A DNA stretch of 64,000 nucleotides from Phycisphaerae bacterium (GTDB lineage: Bacteria > Planctomycetota > Phycisphaerae > Sedimentisphaerales > Anaerobacaceae): positions 1 to 64,000 of the forward strand of contig JAUVVQ010000003.1 of the NCBI GenBank assembly GCA_030604525.1. The letters run 5' to 3'. How positions within the stretch are numbered: the stretch's first letter is position 1; each line of letters opens with the position of its first letter. Of this stretch, positions 15,691 through 24,937 are shown one piece after another. Under the pieces are notes generated by a model. That model had not been told where the DNA came from, did not search any database, and saw only the letters and a list, made by a program, of their open reading frames with translations. The translations under genes and the position numbers were made by a program.

Positions 15691-15863
15691 TTTGGAATTT
15701 ATTATTTTCGATTTATTATTTTTAATTTATGGTCGGCCTGGGAACATTTCTTAACAATTAAACTTCCCGATAGAGGACAGGTTTGCCTTAATCTAAGAAA
15801 TTGAAAGTTTGCGAGATATTAGTTACTTGAAAAATCATTTGTTTTAGATAATAATCAAGCACT

Positions 15864-17546
15864 ATGGCTTATACGGTATTAGCAAGGAAATACAGGTCGC
15901 AGCGATTCGATGAAGTAGTGGGTCAGGATGCGATATCGCAGACATTAAAGAATGCGATTAAGACGGACAAGGTTGCGCATGCCTATCTTTTTGCGGGGAC
16001 ACGCGGGGTCGGCAAAACAACAATGGCGAGAATATTAGCGAAATCGCTTAACTGTCATTCGTCAGATTTGCCTACGGCAACGCCGTGCTGTAAGTGCGAG
16101 AGTTGTGTTGCGATAAACGCCGGTGACGATATAGACGTTATAGAAATAGACGGAGCGTCTAACAACGGTGTCGAGGAGGTTCGGAAGCTACGTGAGAATG
16201 CGATATACCGTCCGGCGCGGTCGCGTTTCAAGATATACATCATTGACGAGGTTCATATGTTGAGCACATCTGCGTTTAATGCGTTGTTGAAGATACTTGA
16301 GGAGCCGCCGAGCCACGTTAAATTTATCTTTGCGACGACTGAGCCGAATAAGGTGATAGCAACGATACAGTCGCGGTGTCAGCGGTTTGATTTTAATAAT
16401 ATCACTCCTTCGAAGATTGCCGAGCAGCTAAAATATATTTTAAAGGAGGAGAAGATAAAGTATGAGGAGGACTTGATGCTGCCGCTGGCGAAGATGGCGA
16501 ACGGTTCGATGCGTGACGGGTTGAGCTTGCTTGACCGCTTGATAAGTACGGGAGCAGAGCCGCTTAATGCGGGACTGTTAGAGGAATATCTGGGTCTTGC
16601 CGACAGCGAGAAGATATATAACCTGATTGGCAAGATTGGCGACAGTGATGCGGCGGGTGCACTTTCGGCGGCAGACGATTTGATTTCCAGCGGGATTGGG
16701 GAAGTGCTGATTGTGGATTCCCTGATAGATTATATGCGGGATTTGATGGTGGTAAAAACGGCGGGGGTTGACAGCGAGCTTTTGATTTTAACTGGAGAGC
16801 AAAAGAAGAGGACGGCTGAATTAGCGGAGAAGTTCGATACAGCGGGGATAGTTTACAGTATAACGGCGTTGGAGAAGATGCGCTGGTTGATTAAGAATTC
16901 CGATTCTCCGAGGGCGCTTCTGGAGGCGCTGCTGCTGCGTTTTAGTCTGAGTGAGCATTTTCTTAATATCGATGAGCTTATCCGTCAAAGGCAAGGCGGC
17001 GATGATTCTTCGGTTAAAAAAAAACCCGCAGATAAGGTGACAGTCGCCGAGAAGGTCAAGAGACAATCAACACAAAGACAAACATCCCCTCAAGAAAGTA
17101 AAAGTAAAAACACCAATAGTGGGGATTCGGCAACATCGTCCGGCAGCCTGGAGGCAATACAGGATAACTGGTTAAGTCTATTAAGCGATATTGGAAACAA
17201 GCTGGGCAACGGGACGGCGGGGTTGTTGAAGTCGGCCCGGCCAAGCCGGCTGGGAAACAGCGTGTTGACGCTTACTTTTCCGCCCTCGGCGGGGATGCAT
17301 ATTAAGATTTGTCAGAGCAACGGGCGGGCGGAGAAAATAGAATCCTGGCTTGGCGAGCAAACGGGGTCTAAGGTTAAGGTGAAGTTTGAAATCGGCGAGC
17401 AGAAAGAAGCCGGCCAACAGGGAGGAGCAGGTAAAGGGAAAAGCAGCCACAAAAAGAATGAGCTTGTAAACGACCCGGCGGTCAAGACGGTACTTTTAGG
17501 GCTTGATGCGAAAGTTACCGGGATTGAGGAAAATTCAAACAAGTAA
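15864..17546 (+). CDS. dnaX: DNA polymerase III subunit gamma/tau
   Basis: Clamp-loader ATPase of 560 residues. Walker A GTRGVGKT is at 45-52; the zinc-binding cysteines (SLNC..., CCKCESC) at ~60-82; Walker B IIDEVHML at ~128-135; the ILEEPPSHVKFIFATTEP sensor segment follows. Domain III runs to about 365, then a polar linker rich in Lys/Ser/Gln and a C-terminal tau-like domain. It loads the beta clamp at the replication fork. Preceded by the SRP RNA and followed 38 bases later by recR; the usual small ybaB gene between them is missing here. Confidence 0.96.
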   Translation: MAYTVLARKYRSQRFDEVVGQDAISQTLKNAIKTDKVAHAYLFAGTRGVGKTTMARILAKSLNCHSSDLPTATPCCKCESCVAINAGDDIDVIEIDGASNNGVEEVRKLRENAIYRPARSRFKIYIIDEVHMLSTSAFNALLKILEEPPSHVKFIFATTEPNKVIATIQSRCQRFDFNNITPSKIAEQLKYILKEEKIKYEEDLMLPLAKMANGSMRDGLSLLDRLISTGAEPLNAGLLEEYLGLADSEKIYNLIGKIGDSDAAGALSAADDLISSGIGEVLIVDSLIDYMRDLMVVKTAGVDSELLILTGEQKKRTAELAEKFDTAGIVYSITALEKMRWLIKNSDSPRALLEALLLRFSLSEHFLNIDELIRQRQGGDDSSVKKKPADKVTVAEKVKRQSTQRQTSPQESKSKNTNSGDSATSSGSLEAIQDNWLSLLSDIGNKLGNGTAGLLKSARPSRLGNSVLTLTFPPSAGMHIKICQSNGRAEKIESWLGEQTGSKVKVKFEIGEQKEAGQQGGAGKGKSSHKKNELVNDPAVKTVLLGLDAKVTGIEENSNK

Positions 17547-17584
17547 ATCAATTTTTTGTTTAAACGGATTTAAAAGAATCAGTT

Positions 17585-18190
17585 ATGAGTTCGGCGTATA
17601 CAAAGAGTTTGCAAAGGTTGATAGAGGAGTTTGGTAAGCTACCTGGGGTTGGGCCTAAGACGGCTGGTCGTTTGGCGTTTTATGTATTGAAGACTGAGCC
17701 GACTGAGGCGATGAAACTGGCGGAGGCGATAAAGGATGTTAAGACGAAAATCAAGCGGTGCAGGAAATGTTTTAACCTGTCGGAGGGTGAGCTTTGCCAG
17801 ATATGCTCCGACAATCGTCGAGATAAAAGCACAATCTGCGTGGTGGAGCAACCGAAAGATGTAATAGCGATTGAGAAGACGGGCGAGTGTAATTGGGTGT
17901 ATCACGTTTTAGAAGGTCATATAGCTCCGCTTGAGGGGGTTGAGCCGGAGGATTTGACGATAGAGGAACTCGTCGAGCGGATTCGCAAAGGCGGAGTTAA
18001 GGAAGTGGTGATGGCAACCAATCCTAATATGAACGGCGACGGGACGGCACTTTATATCAGCTCTTTACTGAAAGGCAGCGGTGTTAAAATCACACGTCTT
18101 GCCAGAGGTCTGCCAACAGGTTCTTCGATAGAGTATTCCAATACAAAGATTTTAACCGATGCGATAATCGGCCGACAGAAATTCGAATAG
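17585..18190 (+). CDS. recR: Recombination mediator protein RecR
   Basis: Protein of 201 residues. The helix-hairpin-helix opening LIEEFGKLPGVGPKTAGRLAF is followed by the zinc finger (CRKCFNLSEGELCQIC) and the Toprim domain (ICVVEQPKDVIAIEKTG, ATNPNMNGDGTALYI). The C-terminal ITRLARGLPTGSSIEY is diagnostic. It works with RecF/RecO to load RecA at gaps. Co-directional with dnaX, probably one transcript. Confidence 0.97.
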   Translation: MSSAYTKSLQRLIEEFGKLPGVGPKTAGRLAFYVLKTEPTEAMKLAEAIKDVKTKIKRCRKCFNLSEGELCQICSDNRRDKSTICVVEQPKDVIAIEKTGECNWVYHVLEGHIAPLEGVEPEDLTIEELVERIRKGGVKEVVMATNPNMNGDGTALYISSLLKGSGVKITRLARGLPTGSSIEYSNTKILTDAIIGRQKFE

Positions 18191-18556
18191 GATAATTCAC
18201 AAACACTATTAAGACAATTGTAAGGGATAGCGTATGTGTGAGAGAAAAGGATAAGAATATCTCAGGGGGCGGCAGTTGGAAAGTCAGCAAGTGTATTTCC
18301 CGTCAAGGGTTTTTGAAGAGGGCTGGAGCGACGAGGGTGGTGCTCCGATATGATGGTATCGGAATATAAAGATAAAAGAACTTTGAGTAAAAAGTTTGTA
18401 AACACGAAAGGGCAAATAGGTCAAAGAGTTCGGCGGGAATATTTTTGCAGGTGTTTTTTAATTGGTTTGATAATTTTTGCCGAAATGTCAGCTTATTTAT
18501 GTTATAATACTCTTACAGTAATTGCCGAACAAGGGTATTAATTTTCGGAGTGAATT
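18191..18556 (+). promoter_or_regulatory. rpoN upstream region with extended -10 promoter
   Basis: About 365 bases without a convincing gene. An extended -10 element TGTTATAAT ends at 18508, with no good -35 at normal spacing, and lies about 50 bases before the rpoN start. Further upstream are two adjoining potential hairpins: ggagc/gctcc around 18325-18346 and a perfect 7-bp stem tccgata/tatcgga at 18344-18363. They overlap by three bases and would be mutually exclusive. Whether they act is unknown. Confidence 0.45.
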
Positions 18557-20020
18557 TTGAAACTGGAGATGCAAAGACAGATGCGGCTTGAGCAGAGGAT
18601 GGTGCTTGCGCCGCGTATGATACAGTCGATGGAGATACTTCAGCTTCCTATACTTGCTCTTCAGGAACGGTTAGAACAGGAGTTGAATGACAATCCCGTT
18701 CTGGAGATGGAAGAGCCGTCGATGAGTGAAGCTGAGTCGCCGGGTTCTTCAGATGAAGAGGGAAGTGACGAGGAACTGAATGAAAAAGAGATGGACAACA
18801 ACAAGTCAGAGGACTTTCAGCGTCTGGCGAGTTTGGGAGAAAGTTATAAAGAGTTTATGAATGAGTCTGGTTCTTTTCGCCGTCGAGTGCGCAGCGACGA
18901 GCCGGACCCTAAGCTGCAGGCGATAAAGAATACTGCCGCTTTGCCCCAGTCACTTCATGAATATTTAATGGAACAATGGCACCTGGTTGATGCGGAGGAG
19001 CCGGTTAAAAAGGCGGGGAAAGCCATAATAGATTATATCGACGACAGAGGTTATCTTAGTGTCCGTCTGGAACAGCTTCATAACAAAGAGGATAAAGGAT
19101 ATTGTTTTGAAGATTTGCAGAAGTCGCTTGGTCTGGTTCAGAAGTTAGAGCCGGCTGGAGTGGGTGCCCGTAATTTGAAGGAGTGTCTTCTTATCCAGAT
19201 GTCGCAGATCGAAGAGGATATGAGTTTCGAGCAGAATCTTGTATCGGAGTATATGAATGAGCTTCTTGCGAATTGTCTTCCTGATATTGCCAAGAAGCTT
19301 CAATGCGATATAGGTCAAATCAACCGAGCGATAGAACGGATGAGTAAGCTGGACACATCGCCCGGTCTTCAAATAGGCAGGAACCAAAACCATCCTATTT
19401 CAGCGGACGTGGTGGTGGAGGAATCAGATGGCGAGTATGTGGTTCGGCTTGCCGACAATAGTCTTCCGTCTCTGACGGTGAGTAAATATTATGAAAAGGT
19501 ATCCAAGAGCAAGGAGACAAATCCCAAGACGAAGAAGTTTCTGAAGGAAAAACTCCAGTCAGCTAAATGGATAATAGAAGCGATAGAGCAGCGTAAGAGG
19601 ACACTGCTGAATGTTTCCCGTGCAATAGTGAAATTTCAGAAAGGGTTTTTCGACAACGGCAAGCTTCATTTGAAGCCGCTTCCGATGTCGAAAGTGGCCG
19701 ATGAGGTTGGGGTTCATCTTGCGACGGTGTCCCGTGCGGTTGCGGGGAAATACGTTCAATGTCATCGCGGCATACTTCCCCTGCGTAAGTTTTTCAGCGG
19801 CGGTACCGAAGATGCCAACGGTCAGGCCCGCAGCTGGGAGGCGATACGAGCTAAATTGCAGCAAATCATTGATAATGAAGATAAAAGGAAGCCTTTAAGC
19901 GACGACCAAATCCGGCAGGAATTGTCCAAGTCGGGTATTAACCATATAGCCAGACGAACGGTGGCAAAGTACCGCAATCTTCTGAACATACCCGCCGGCA
20001 GATACAGGAAGAAGTACTGA
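18557..20020 (+). CDS. rpoN: RNA polymerase sigma-54 factor
   Basis: Protein of 487 residues from a TTG at 18557 with GGAG 6 bases upstream. Region I is glutamine/leucine-rich and activator-responsive (QRMVLAPRMIQSMEILQLP at ~14-32). An acidic region II (~55-85) follows. The core-binding domain includes LEPAGVGARNLKECLLIQ. The -12-binding HTH (MSKVADEVGVHLATVSRAV) and the RpoN box ARRTVAKYRNLLNIPAGRY close the protein. It directs transcription from -24/-12 promoters together with enhancer-binding ATPases; none is in this window. Confidence 0.97.
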   Translation: MKLEMQRQMRLEQRMVLAPRMIQSMEILQLPILALQERLEQELNDNPVLEMEEPSMSEAESPGSSDEEGSDEELNEKEMDNNKSEDFQRLASLGESYKEFMNESGSFRRRVRSDEPDPKLQAIKNTAALPQSLHEYLMEQWHLVDAEEPVKKAGKAIIDYIDDRGYLSVRLEQLHNKEDKGYCFEDLQKSLGLVQKLEPAGVGARNLKECLLIQMSQIEEDMSFEQNLVSEYMNELLANCLPDIAKKLQCDIGQINRAIERMSKLDTSPGLQIGRNQNHPISADVVVEESDGEYVVRLADNSLPSLTVSKYYEKVSKSKETNPKTKKFLKEKLQSAKWIIEAIEQRKRTLLNVSRAIVKFQKGFFDNGKLHLKPLPMSKVADEVGVHLATVSRAVAGKYVQCHRGILPLRKFFSGGTEDANGQARSWEAIRAKLQQIIDNEDKRKPLSDDQIRQELSKSGINHIARRTVAKYRNLLNIPAGRYRKKY

Positions 20021-20135
20021 TTCAGCCGGCAGTGTTTCATTTTTGTTCGTAATAAGATGTGTCGAAGCCCGCTTTAGTGCGGGGAGAACCCAATTCAAGA
20101 TAAAGATTTAGTCTGCGGTTGAAAGTTATTGAGTG

Positions 20136-20165
20136 TTGACATTTTCGGCGGCGGTGCTGTATATT
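20136..20165 (+). promoter_or_regulatory. Sigma-70 promoter for phosphomannomutase gene
   Basis: TTGACA at 20136-20141 and TATATT at 20160-20165 with an 18-base spacer. Transcription would start near 20172, giving a leader of about 54 bases. This is one of the two best promoter matches in the window. Confidence 0.75.
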
Positions 20166-20225
20166 AGCTGAGTATATTATTGTTTCTACTAAAGCAGAAC
20201 GAACCCGGCACAAGGAGAAAGCAAG

Positions 20226-21596
20226 ATGGACCCTGCAATTTTCAAGGCGTACGATATAAGAGGGATTTATGAGGGACAATTCAACAAAGAAGACGCCTGG
20301 AAGATAGGTTATGCATCGGCACAGTTTTTGCGTTCGATGCTAAGCGGTTATGAGCGAGGTCAGTCCGCCAAGCGGTCATTATGTGTTGGCCGAGATATGA
20401 GAACTCACAGTAAAGAGATAGCCGGCTCTTTAATAGAGGGCATTCGTGCAGTGGGGGCGAACGTTATAGATGTCGGGATGATTGACACCCCTCAGATGTA
20501 TTTTGCAATTAATCATCTTGGGACGTGCGGGGGGATACAGGTAACGGCATCGCACAATCCGGCGCAATATAACGGTTTTAAGATATCAGGTCTGGAGGCC
20601 AAGCCAATCGGAGGCGAGACAGGTCTTGATAACATCAAACACATTGCGAGCGCCCTTTTGCATACCAAAGGCAAAGCAACCGGTTCACTGCGGGAGCTGG
20701 ATTTGTGGGAGGATTATAAAGGGCACGTTTTGCAATTCTTAAAGGTCAAGCCGAAAGATTTAAAGGTTGCGATTGACGCTTCCAACGGAATGGCCGGCAA
20801 GGCGGTTCCGGTGATTCTGGGAGATTTACCTATTGAGATAGTTCCTCTTAATTTTGAGCATAAAGGCAAATTCAAACATTCGCCGAATCCCCTTATTGAA
20901 GAGAATCTAAGTGAGGTAAAAAAAGCGGTTAAGAGCAAAGGTTGCGATTTTGGTGTTTGTTTCGACGGTGACGCCGACAGACTGATGATGGTGGATGAGA
21001 AGGCAGAGACCATCAGCTGCGATTTGATAACTGCTTTGATGGTTCCGTATTTTCTTGAGAAGGAGCCGAATTCGACGGTTGTTTATGATTTGCGCAGCAG
21101 CTGGGTACTGGTAGAGGAGATTATCAAGAACGGCGGGATTCCTCGACGAGAGCGAGTAGGTCACGCTTTTATGAAGAAGGCGCTTCGTGATTCCCACGCC
21201 ATATTCGGCGGTGAACTTTCCGGTCACTTTTATTATCGTGATAACTACTGGGCGGATTCGGGTATGATTACTATGATTCACATTTTGAATATTGTAAGCG
21301 CTGCTAATGAGCCGCTCAGCAAGCTGTTGAAGCCGCTTCGCAGATATTATAACAGCGGAGAGGTAAACTTCGACGTTAAGGACAAAGAGGGTAAGATAAA
21401 GGAGCTTACCAAGAAGTATAAAGACGCAGATATAGACAACCTTGACGGAGTTACGGTTCGTTATAAAGACTGGTGGTTTAATTGTCGTCCGAGTAATACT
21501 GAGCCGCTTCTGCGGTTAAATGTAGAAGCCAAGGGTAAAGAGCTTCTGGATGAGAAATTTAATCAACTAAAAGAAGAGCTCAGCAAGCCGGTTTAA
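20226..21596 (+). CDS. Phosphomannomutase/phosphoglucomutase
   Basis: Alpha-D-phosphohexomutase of 456 residues. The order is complete: FKAYDIRGIY near the start, the phosphoserine loop TASHNPAQYNGFK (Ser ~104), the metal-binding DGDADRLMMVD, the sugar-specificity loop GGELSGHFYYRDNYWADSG and the C-terminal phosphate-binding RPSNTEPLLRLN. It interconverts hexose 1- and 6-phosphates for glycan precursors. RBS AAGGAG lies about 7 bases before ATG, and a good sigma-70 promoter is upstream. The following DUF1805 gene lies 42 bases downstream and may be co-transcribed. Confidence 0.94.
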   Translation: MDPAIFKAYDIRGIYEGQFNKEDAWKIGYASAQFLRSMLSGYERGQSAKRSLCVGRDMRTHSKEIAGSLIEGIRAVGANVIDVGMIDTPQMYFAINHLGTCGGIQVTASHNPAQYNGFKISGLEAKPIGGETGLDNIKHIASALLHTKGKATGSLRELDLWEDYKGHVLQFLKVKPKDLKVAIDASNGMAGKAVPVILGDLPIEIVPLNFEHKGKFKHSPNPLIEENLSEVKKAVKSKGCDFGVCFDGDADRLMMVDEKAETISCDLITALMVPYFLEKEPNSTVVYDLRSSWVLVEEIIKNGGIPRRERVGHAFMKKALRDSHAIFGGELSGHFYYRDNYWADSGMITMIHILNIVSAANEPLSKLLKPLRRYYNSGEVNFDVKDKEGKIKELTKKYKDADIDNLDGVTVRYKDWWFNCRPSNTEPLLRLNVEAKGKELLDEKFNQLKEELSKPV

Positions 21597-21638
21597 CAGT
21601 TACCTCATCCTAAAATTGCAAAGGGACAGAGGAGAACA

Positions 21639-21947
21639 ATGCAGATAGAAACGAAGGTATTCCAGACCTCCAGGGGACAGGTAGAAGGAGTTCAGAGTAA
21701 ATGGGAAGGATTCAATATATTGGTGGTGACCGGTTCGAAGGGTTTTCTGGCCTGTCCGGCGATTGATGTTGATGCCTGCGATGGTTATGGCGTCGCTACC
21801 GCAATTGTAGAAAGCACGGCTGATAATCCTATCGGGACACTTGAGAGATTCCCTGCCAGAAAAGTTACAAAGGTCAACTCAAAAGCAAAAGAATTAGGCG
21901 TCACCGCAGGGATGGATGCTGCCGATGCTTTTGAGCTAATCGCTTAA
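21639..21947 (+). CDS. DUF1805 (YunC-like) family protein
   Basis: Protein of 102 residues. The centre (LVVTGSKGFLACPAIDVDAC, then ATAIVESTADNPIGTLE) and the C-terminal GVTAGMDAADAFELIA fit the small DUF1805/YunC fold, in which a strand-turn GxxxCGxxD element is conserved. Function of the family is unknown. RBS AGAGGAG lies 6 bases before ATG. It lies between the phosphohexomutase and a secreted protein. Confidence 0.75.
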   Translation: MQIETKVFQTSRGQVEGVQSKWEGFNILVVTGSKGFLACPAIDVDACDGYGVATAIVESTADNPIGTLERFPARKVTKVNSKAKELGVTAGMDAADAFELIA

Positions 21948-21990
21948 TTTTTTAAAATTAGTTTTACAATCTAAACGGGAGGAGCTTATT

Positions 21991-22782
21991 ATGTCAAAGT
22001 TCAAACTTGTTTTTGTTTTGGCAACTCTTATAACTTTTTCATGTGTTCCTGTCCAGGCCGAGAAGCAATTACCAGACATTCCAAAACCGATGCTAATCGG
22101 TGAGGCCTACCCTGCTCTTTCAGGTATGGATTCCATCCAGGTTGTTATTGAAACAAAAGGTGATTTGGCCGGAGACAGGTTTGATAAAGAGTCTTTGCTT
22201 GAGAGGATAGAAAGCAAACTCAAAGACCATAACATTGAAATCTTTAAGCCGAAAAAGGGGGTTAGGTACAAATTAGCTCCTATTCCAATCCTGCGGAGCC
22301 AGATTGAGTGTTTGAATCTCAAAGGAGTTTCAAAAACCGTCTGCCGGATTCAATCAAGTCTCCAAAGACAAGTCTGTATGCCCAGACAGATGAGATTGAA
22401 ATTCAAAGCCGAGGTGTGGGAAACCGAGCCGGTGATGCAGGTTTTATCACAGGATAAGTTTTCTAATCAGGTGAACCGTATTGTTCTTGAGCAGATGGAG
22501 GAATTTATCCAGGCACATACAGCGAGTCAGTCTTTAAAGAAAGGCAGACCAACAAGTAAGTCAGGAGATGTTTCAACTCCGGTTTTAGAAAAACAAAGCC
22601 GTCCGACGGAGAAAGTAGCGAGGAGCGAATACAAATACGTAGCTTCGAAGAACAGTAAGGTATTTCATAAGCCGAGCTGCAGTTCAGCTAAAAGGATAAA
22701 AGAGGAAAATCTTGTAGGTTACAGGAGCAGGCAAGCGGCGATAGATGCCGGCAAAAGGCCCTGCAAAATATGTAAGCCGTGA
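21991..22782 (+). CDS. Secreted protein with C-terminal Ada-type zinc-binding domain
   Basis: Protein of 263 residues with a signal peptide (about 1-23, ending VQA). The middle part (~25-180) is a beta/alpha sequence I do not recognise, with two cysteines at SQIEC and KTVCRIQ. The last ~50 residues (YKYVASKNSKVFHKPSC, ending RPCKICKP) match the small domain related to the Ada methyl-phosphotriester zinc site (Cys...Cys...CxxC), also found on secreted nucleases. RBS GGGAGGAG is strong. Role unknown; extracytoplasmic nucleic-acid or metal binding is possible. Confidence 0.65.
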   Translation: MSKFKLVFVLATLITFSCVPVQAEKQLPDIPKPMLIGEAYPALSGMDSIQVVIETKGDLAGDRFDKESLLERIESKLKDHNIEIFKPKKGVRYKLAPIPILRSQIECLNLKGVSKTVCRIQSSLQRQVCMPRQMRLKFKAEVWETEPVMQVLSQDKFSNQVNRIVLEQMEEFIQAHTASQSLKKGRPTSKSGDVSTPVLEKQSRPTEKVARSEYKYVASKNSKVFHKPSCSSAKRIKEENLVGYRSRQAAIDAGKRPCKICKP

Positions 22783-22996
22783 TTTAATTAGAAATATTTT
22801 ATTGTAATAAATTTTCCTTCATAACTATTCGGTTTCGATTCGGGGACTTTGGTAATTTGGTGTTTTCTATTAGTTTGCAGAAAAGCGTATTTGAAAAAAG
22901 TGGTTCTTGCAGCTAAATCAAAGAAGCATATAATGTTTAAACCTTTCGAAGGTTTGAAAAGCCGGAATAAGCAGGAATTTTATACGAGAGTAACTT

Positions 22997-24073
22997 ATGG
23001 CATCGAAGGTATATTTTATCAAAGCAGACATCCGGGAGGGCGAGAAGGTGATTTCAGAAAAGTCTGTAAAGCTTTTCAAGGCGGGTGACTTTGGCAGATG
23101 TTTTAAGAAGAATGATTTTACCGCAGTCAAGGTGCATGTAGGTGAGGGGACAAATACGACGTATATCAAATCGCCCTGCTTTAAGGGTCTGGTGGAGGAG
23201 CTTCTTGAGCTTGGGACTAAACCATTTTTGACAGATACGAGCACATTATATACCGGTCGCAGGCATAACGGGATAGACCATAGTGTATTAGCGTCTGAGC
23301 ACGGTTTCGATATAAATGGTCTTGGTATTCCCTTTATTATCCCGGACGGCATATTCGGGACATCGGAGGTGGCGGTCGAGATTAACGGTGAATTAAACAA
23401 GGCAGTTTCTATTGCCTACGATATAGAGCGTTGCCAGTCGATTTTATCTCTTGCGCACTTTACCGGTCACATTGCCACCGGCGTTGGTGCAACTTTGAAG
23501 ACGCTCGGTATGGGTTGTTCGAGCAGAAAGGGTAAGATGCGTCAGCATTCAGCATTGAAACCAAGCGTGTCTGATAAATGCACTCTCTGCGGTGAATGTT
23601 ATAAACACTGCCCTGCCGATGCAATCACGCTTGATGATGTCCAGGCCCATATTGACGAAGAGAAGTGCATCGGTTGTGCGGAATGCGTGGCGGTCTGCCG
23701 ATTCGGAGCCGTCCAATATGACTGGAAGGCGCAAAACCAAGAGCTTCAAAAAAATATTGCAGAGCACACAGCAGGTGTTCTTAAAGGCAAGAAAAACAGA
23801 GCAGTATTTTTCAACTTTTTACTGTCTCTAACAAAAGATTGCGATTGTTTTAATACTCCTGATATGCCGCTCATCACAGAAGATATCGGAATAATCGCTT
23901 CAACAGACCCTGTGTCAGTAGATAAGGCAGGTGTTGATTTAGTGGAAGAGAAGACGGGCAAAAAACTTCCGGAAATACTTGGAAATGAACGACTTGACCC
24001 GAAATATCAACTTGAGCATGCTGATAAAATAGGGTTAGGAAGCCAAAAATACGAGCTTTTGAAGGTAGATTAA
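22997..24073 (+). CDS. DUF362 domain protein with two [4Fe-4S] clusters
   Basis: Protein of 358 residues. The N-terminal half is DUF362 (FTAVKVHVGEGTNTTYI, PFLTDTSTLYTGRR, LSLAHFTGHIATGVGATLKTLGMG). A ferredoxin insert at ~190-245 has two CxxCxxCxxxC groups (CTLCGECYKHCP and CIGCAECVAVC). The C-terminal half resumes with IGIIASTDPVSVDKAGVDLV. Such proteins are cytoplasmic iron-sulfur proteins of uncertain role, common in anaerobes. Transcribed alone from a 214-base upstream gap in which no promoter is obvious. Confidence 0.9.
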   Translation: MASKVYFIKADIREGEKVISEKSVKLFKAGDFGRCFKKNDFTAVKVHVGEGTNTTYIKSPCFKGLVEELLELGTKPFLTDTSTLYTGRRHNGIDHSVLASEHGFDINGLGIPFIIPDGIFGTSEVAVEINGELNKAVSIAYDIERCQSILSLAHFTGHIATGVGATLKTLGMGCSSRKGKMRQHSALKPSVSDKCTLCGECYKHCPADAITLDDVQAHIDEEKCIGCAECVAVCRFGAVQYDWKAQNQELQKNIAEHTAGVLKGKKNRAVFFNFLLSLTKDCDCFNTPDMPLITEDIGIIASTDPVSVDKAGVDLVEEKTGKKLPEILGNERLDPKYQLEHADKIGLGSQKYELLKVD

Positions 24074-24135
24074 GGCCGTGAGCTATTTGTTGAATATTTA
24101 CCTAACTTTTTCTTGTCTGTGAGGAAATTCCTGTT

Positions 24136-24921
24136 ATGATTACCGATATGTCCTTAGGTCAGATAATAAAAAAGAAACGCGAGCACCTTAATTTTACGCT
24201 TGATGAAGTCAGCAGGCGTGTTGGTTTTTCGAAGCCGTATTTATCTACAATAGAAAACGATAAAATAAAGAATCCACCGAGTGACAAACTTCTCAGAAAG
24301 CTGGAGGAGTACCTGGGTTTTGAACATGGTTTATTAGTTCACATCGCACATATGGAGAGACTTCCTTGTGACATTCGGCAGGAATACGAATCAGCAGAGG
24401 CGGAGAACCAGAAGTGGCGTCAATTCATTCGCAATATTATCCAAGGTAAAAAACCCACCGACAACCTCGATGCCCTTCTCGTAGAGAATCAACTTGATAT
24501 TGAAGAGAACAGTCCTCGTAAGTCAGGTCAATTAGTGCCTATCATCAATAAGGTATCTGCGGGTTATCCCTGTGATTTTACCGACCTTGATTACCCTGCC
24601 GGCATTGCTGATGATTATGTCCGCTGTCCCGACGTTCACGACTCTTATGCTTTTGCTGTTCGTGTGGTTGGCGATTCGATGGAGCCGAAGTTTCGGGAAG
24701 GTGACATTGTAATTTTTTCACCGCAGGCAGAAGTGCACAACGGTAACGATTGTTTTATACGTCTTTCGATGCCTCACGAGACTGCATTCAAACGAGTTTT
24801 TTTTGAGCCGGAGAATAAACTTCGGCTGCAGCCGAGAAATGCAAATTACTCGCCGGTGATTATCGACGGCAAGAGAATCACCGGAATGTATCGAGCGGTA
24901 ATAAAATACGAGATGCTTTAG
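24136..24921 (+). CDS. XRE-HTH transcriptional regulator with S24 (LexA-like) peptidase domain
   Basis: Protein of 261 residues. The HTH is at ~5-62 (LGQIIKKKREHLNFTLDEVS, FSKPYLSTIENDKI). An Ala-Gly self-cleavage site lies in KVSAGYP at ~150. The catalytic Ser is in VGDSMEPKFREGD (~182) and the Lys in ETAFKRV (~217). Both catalytic residues are intact, so it could be cleaved in response to stress, like LexA or CI. The target genes are not evident: the next gene (comF-like) is convergent. RBS GAGGAAA is about 9 bases from the chosen ATG; a second ATG (MSLGQ) is five codons in. Confidence 0.88.
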   Translation: MITDMSLGQIIKKKREHLNFTLDEVSRRVGFSKPYLSTIENDKIKNPPSDKLLRKLEEYLGFEHGLLVHIAHMERLPCDIRQEYESAEAENQKWRQFIRNIIQGKKPTDNLDALLVENQLDIEENSPRKSGQLVPIINKVSAGYPCDFTDLDYPAGIADDYVRCPDVHDSYAFAVRVVGDSMEPKFREGDIVIFSPQAEVHNGNDCFIRLSMPHETAFKRVFFEPENKLRLQPRNANYSPVIIDGKRITGMYRAVIKYEML

Positions 24922-24937
24922 TTTTTTTGGGGTGAAG

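Noticed and set aside
18350-18541. Possible 63-residue protein before rpoN
   Set aside because: No RBS, it spans the extended -10 element, and its peptide has no family features.
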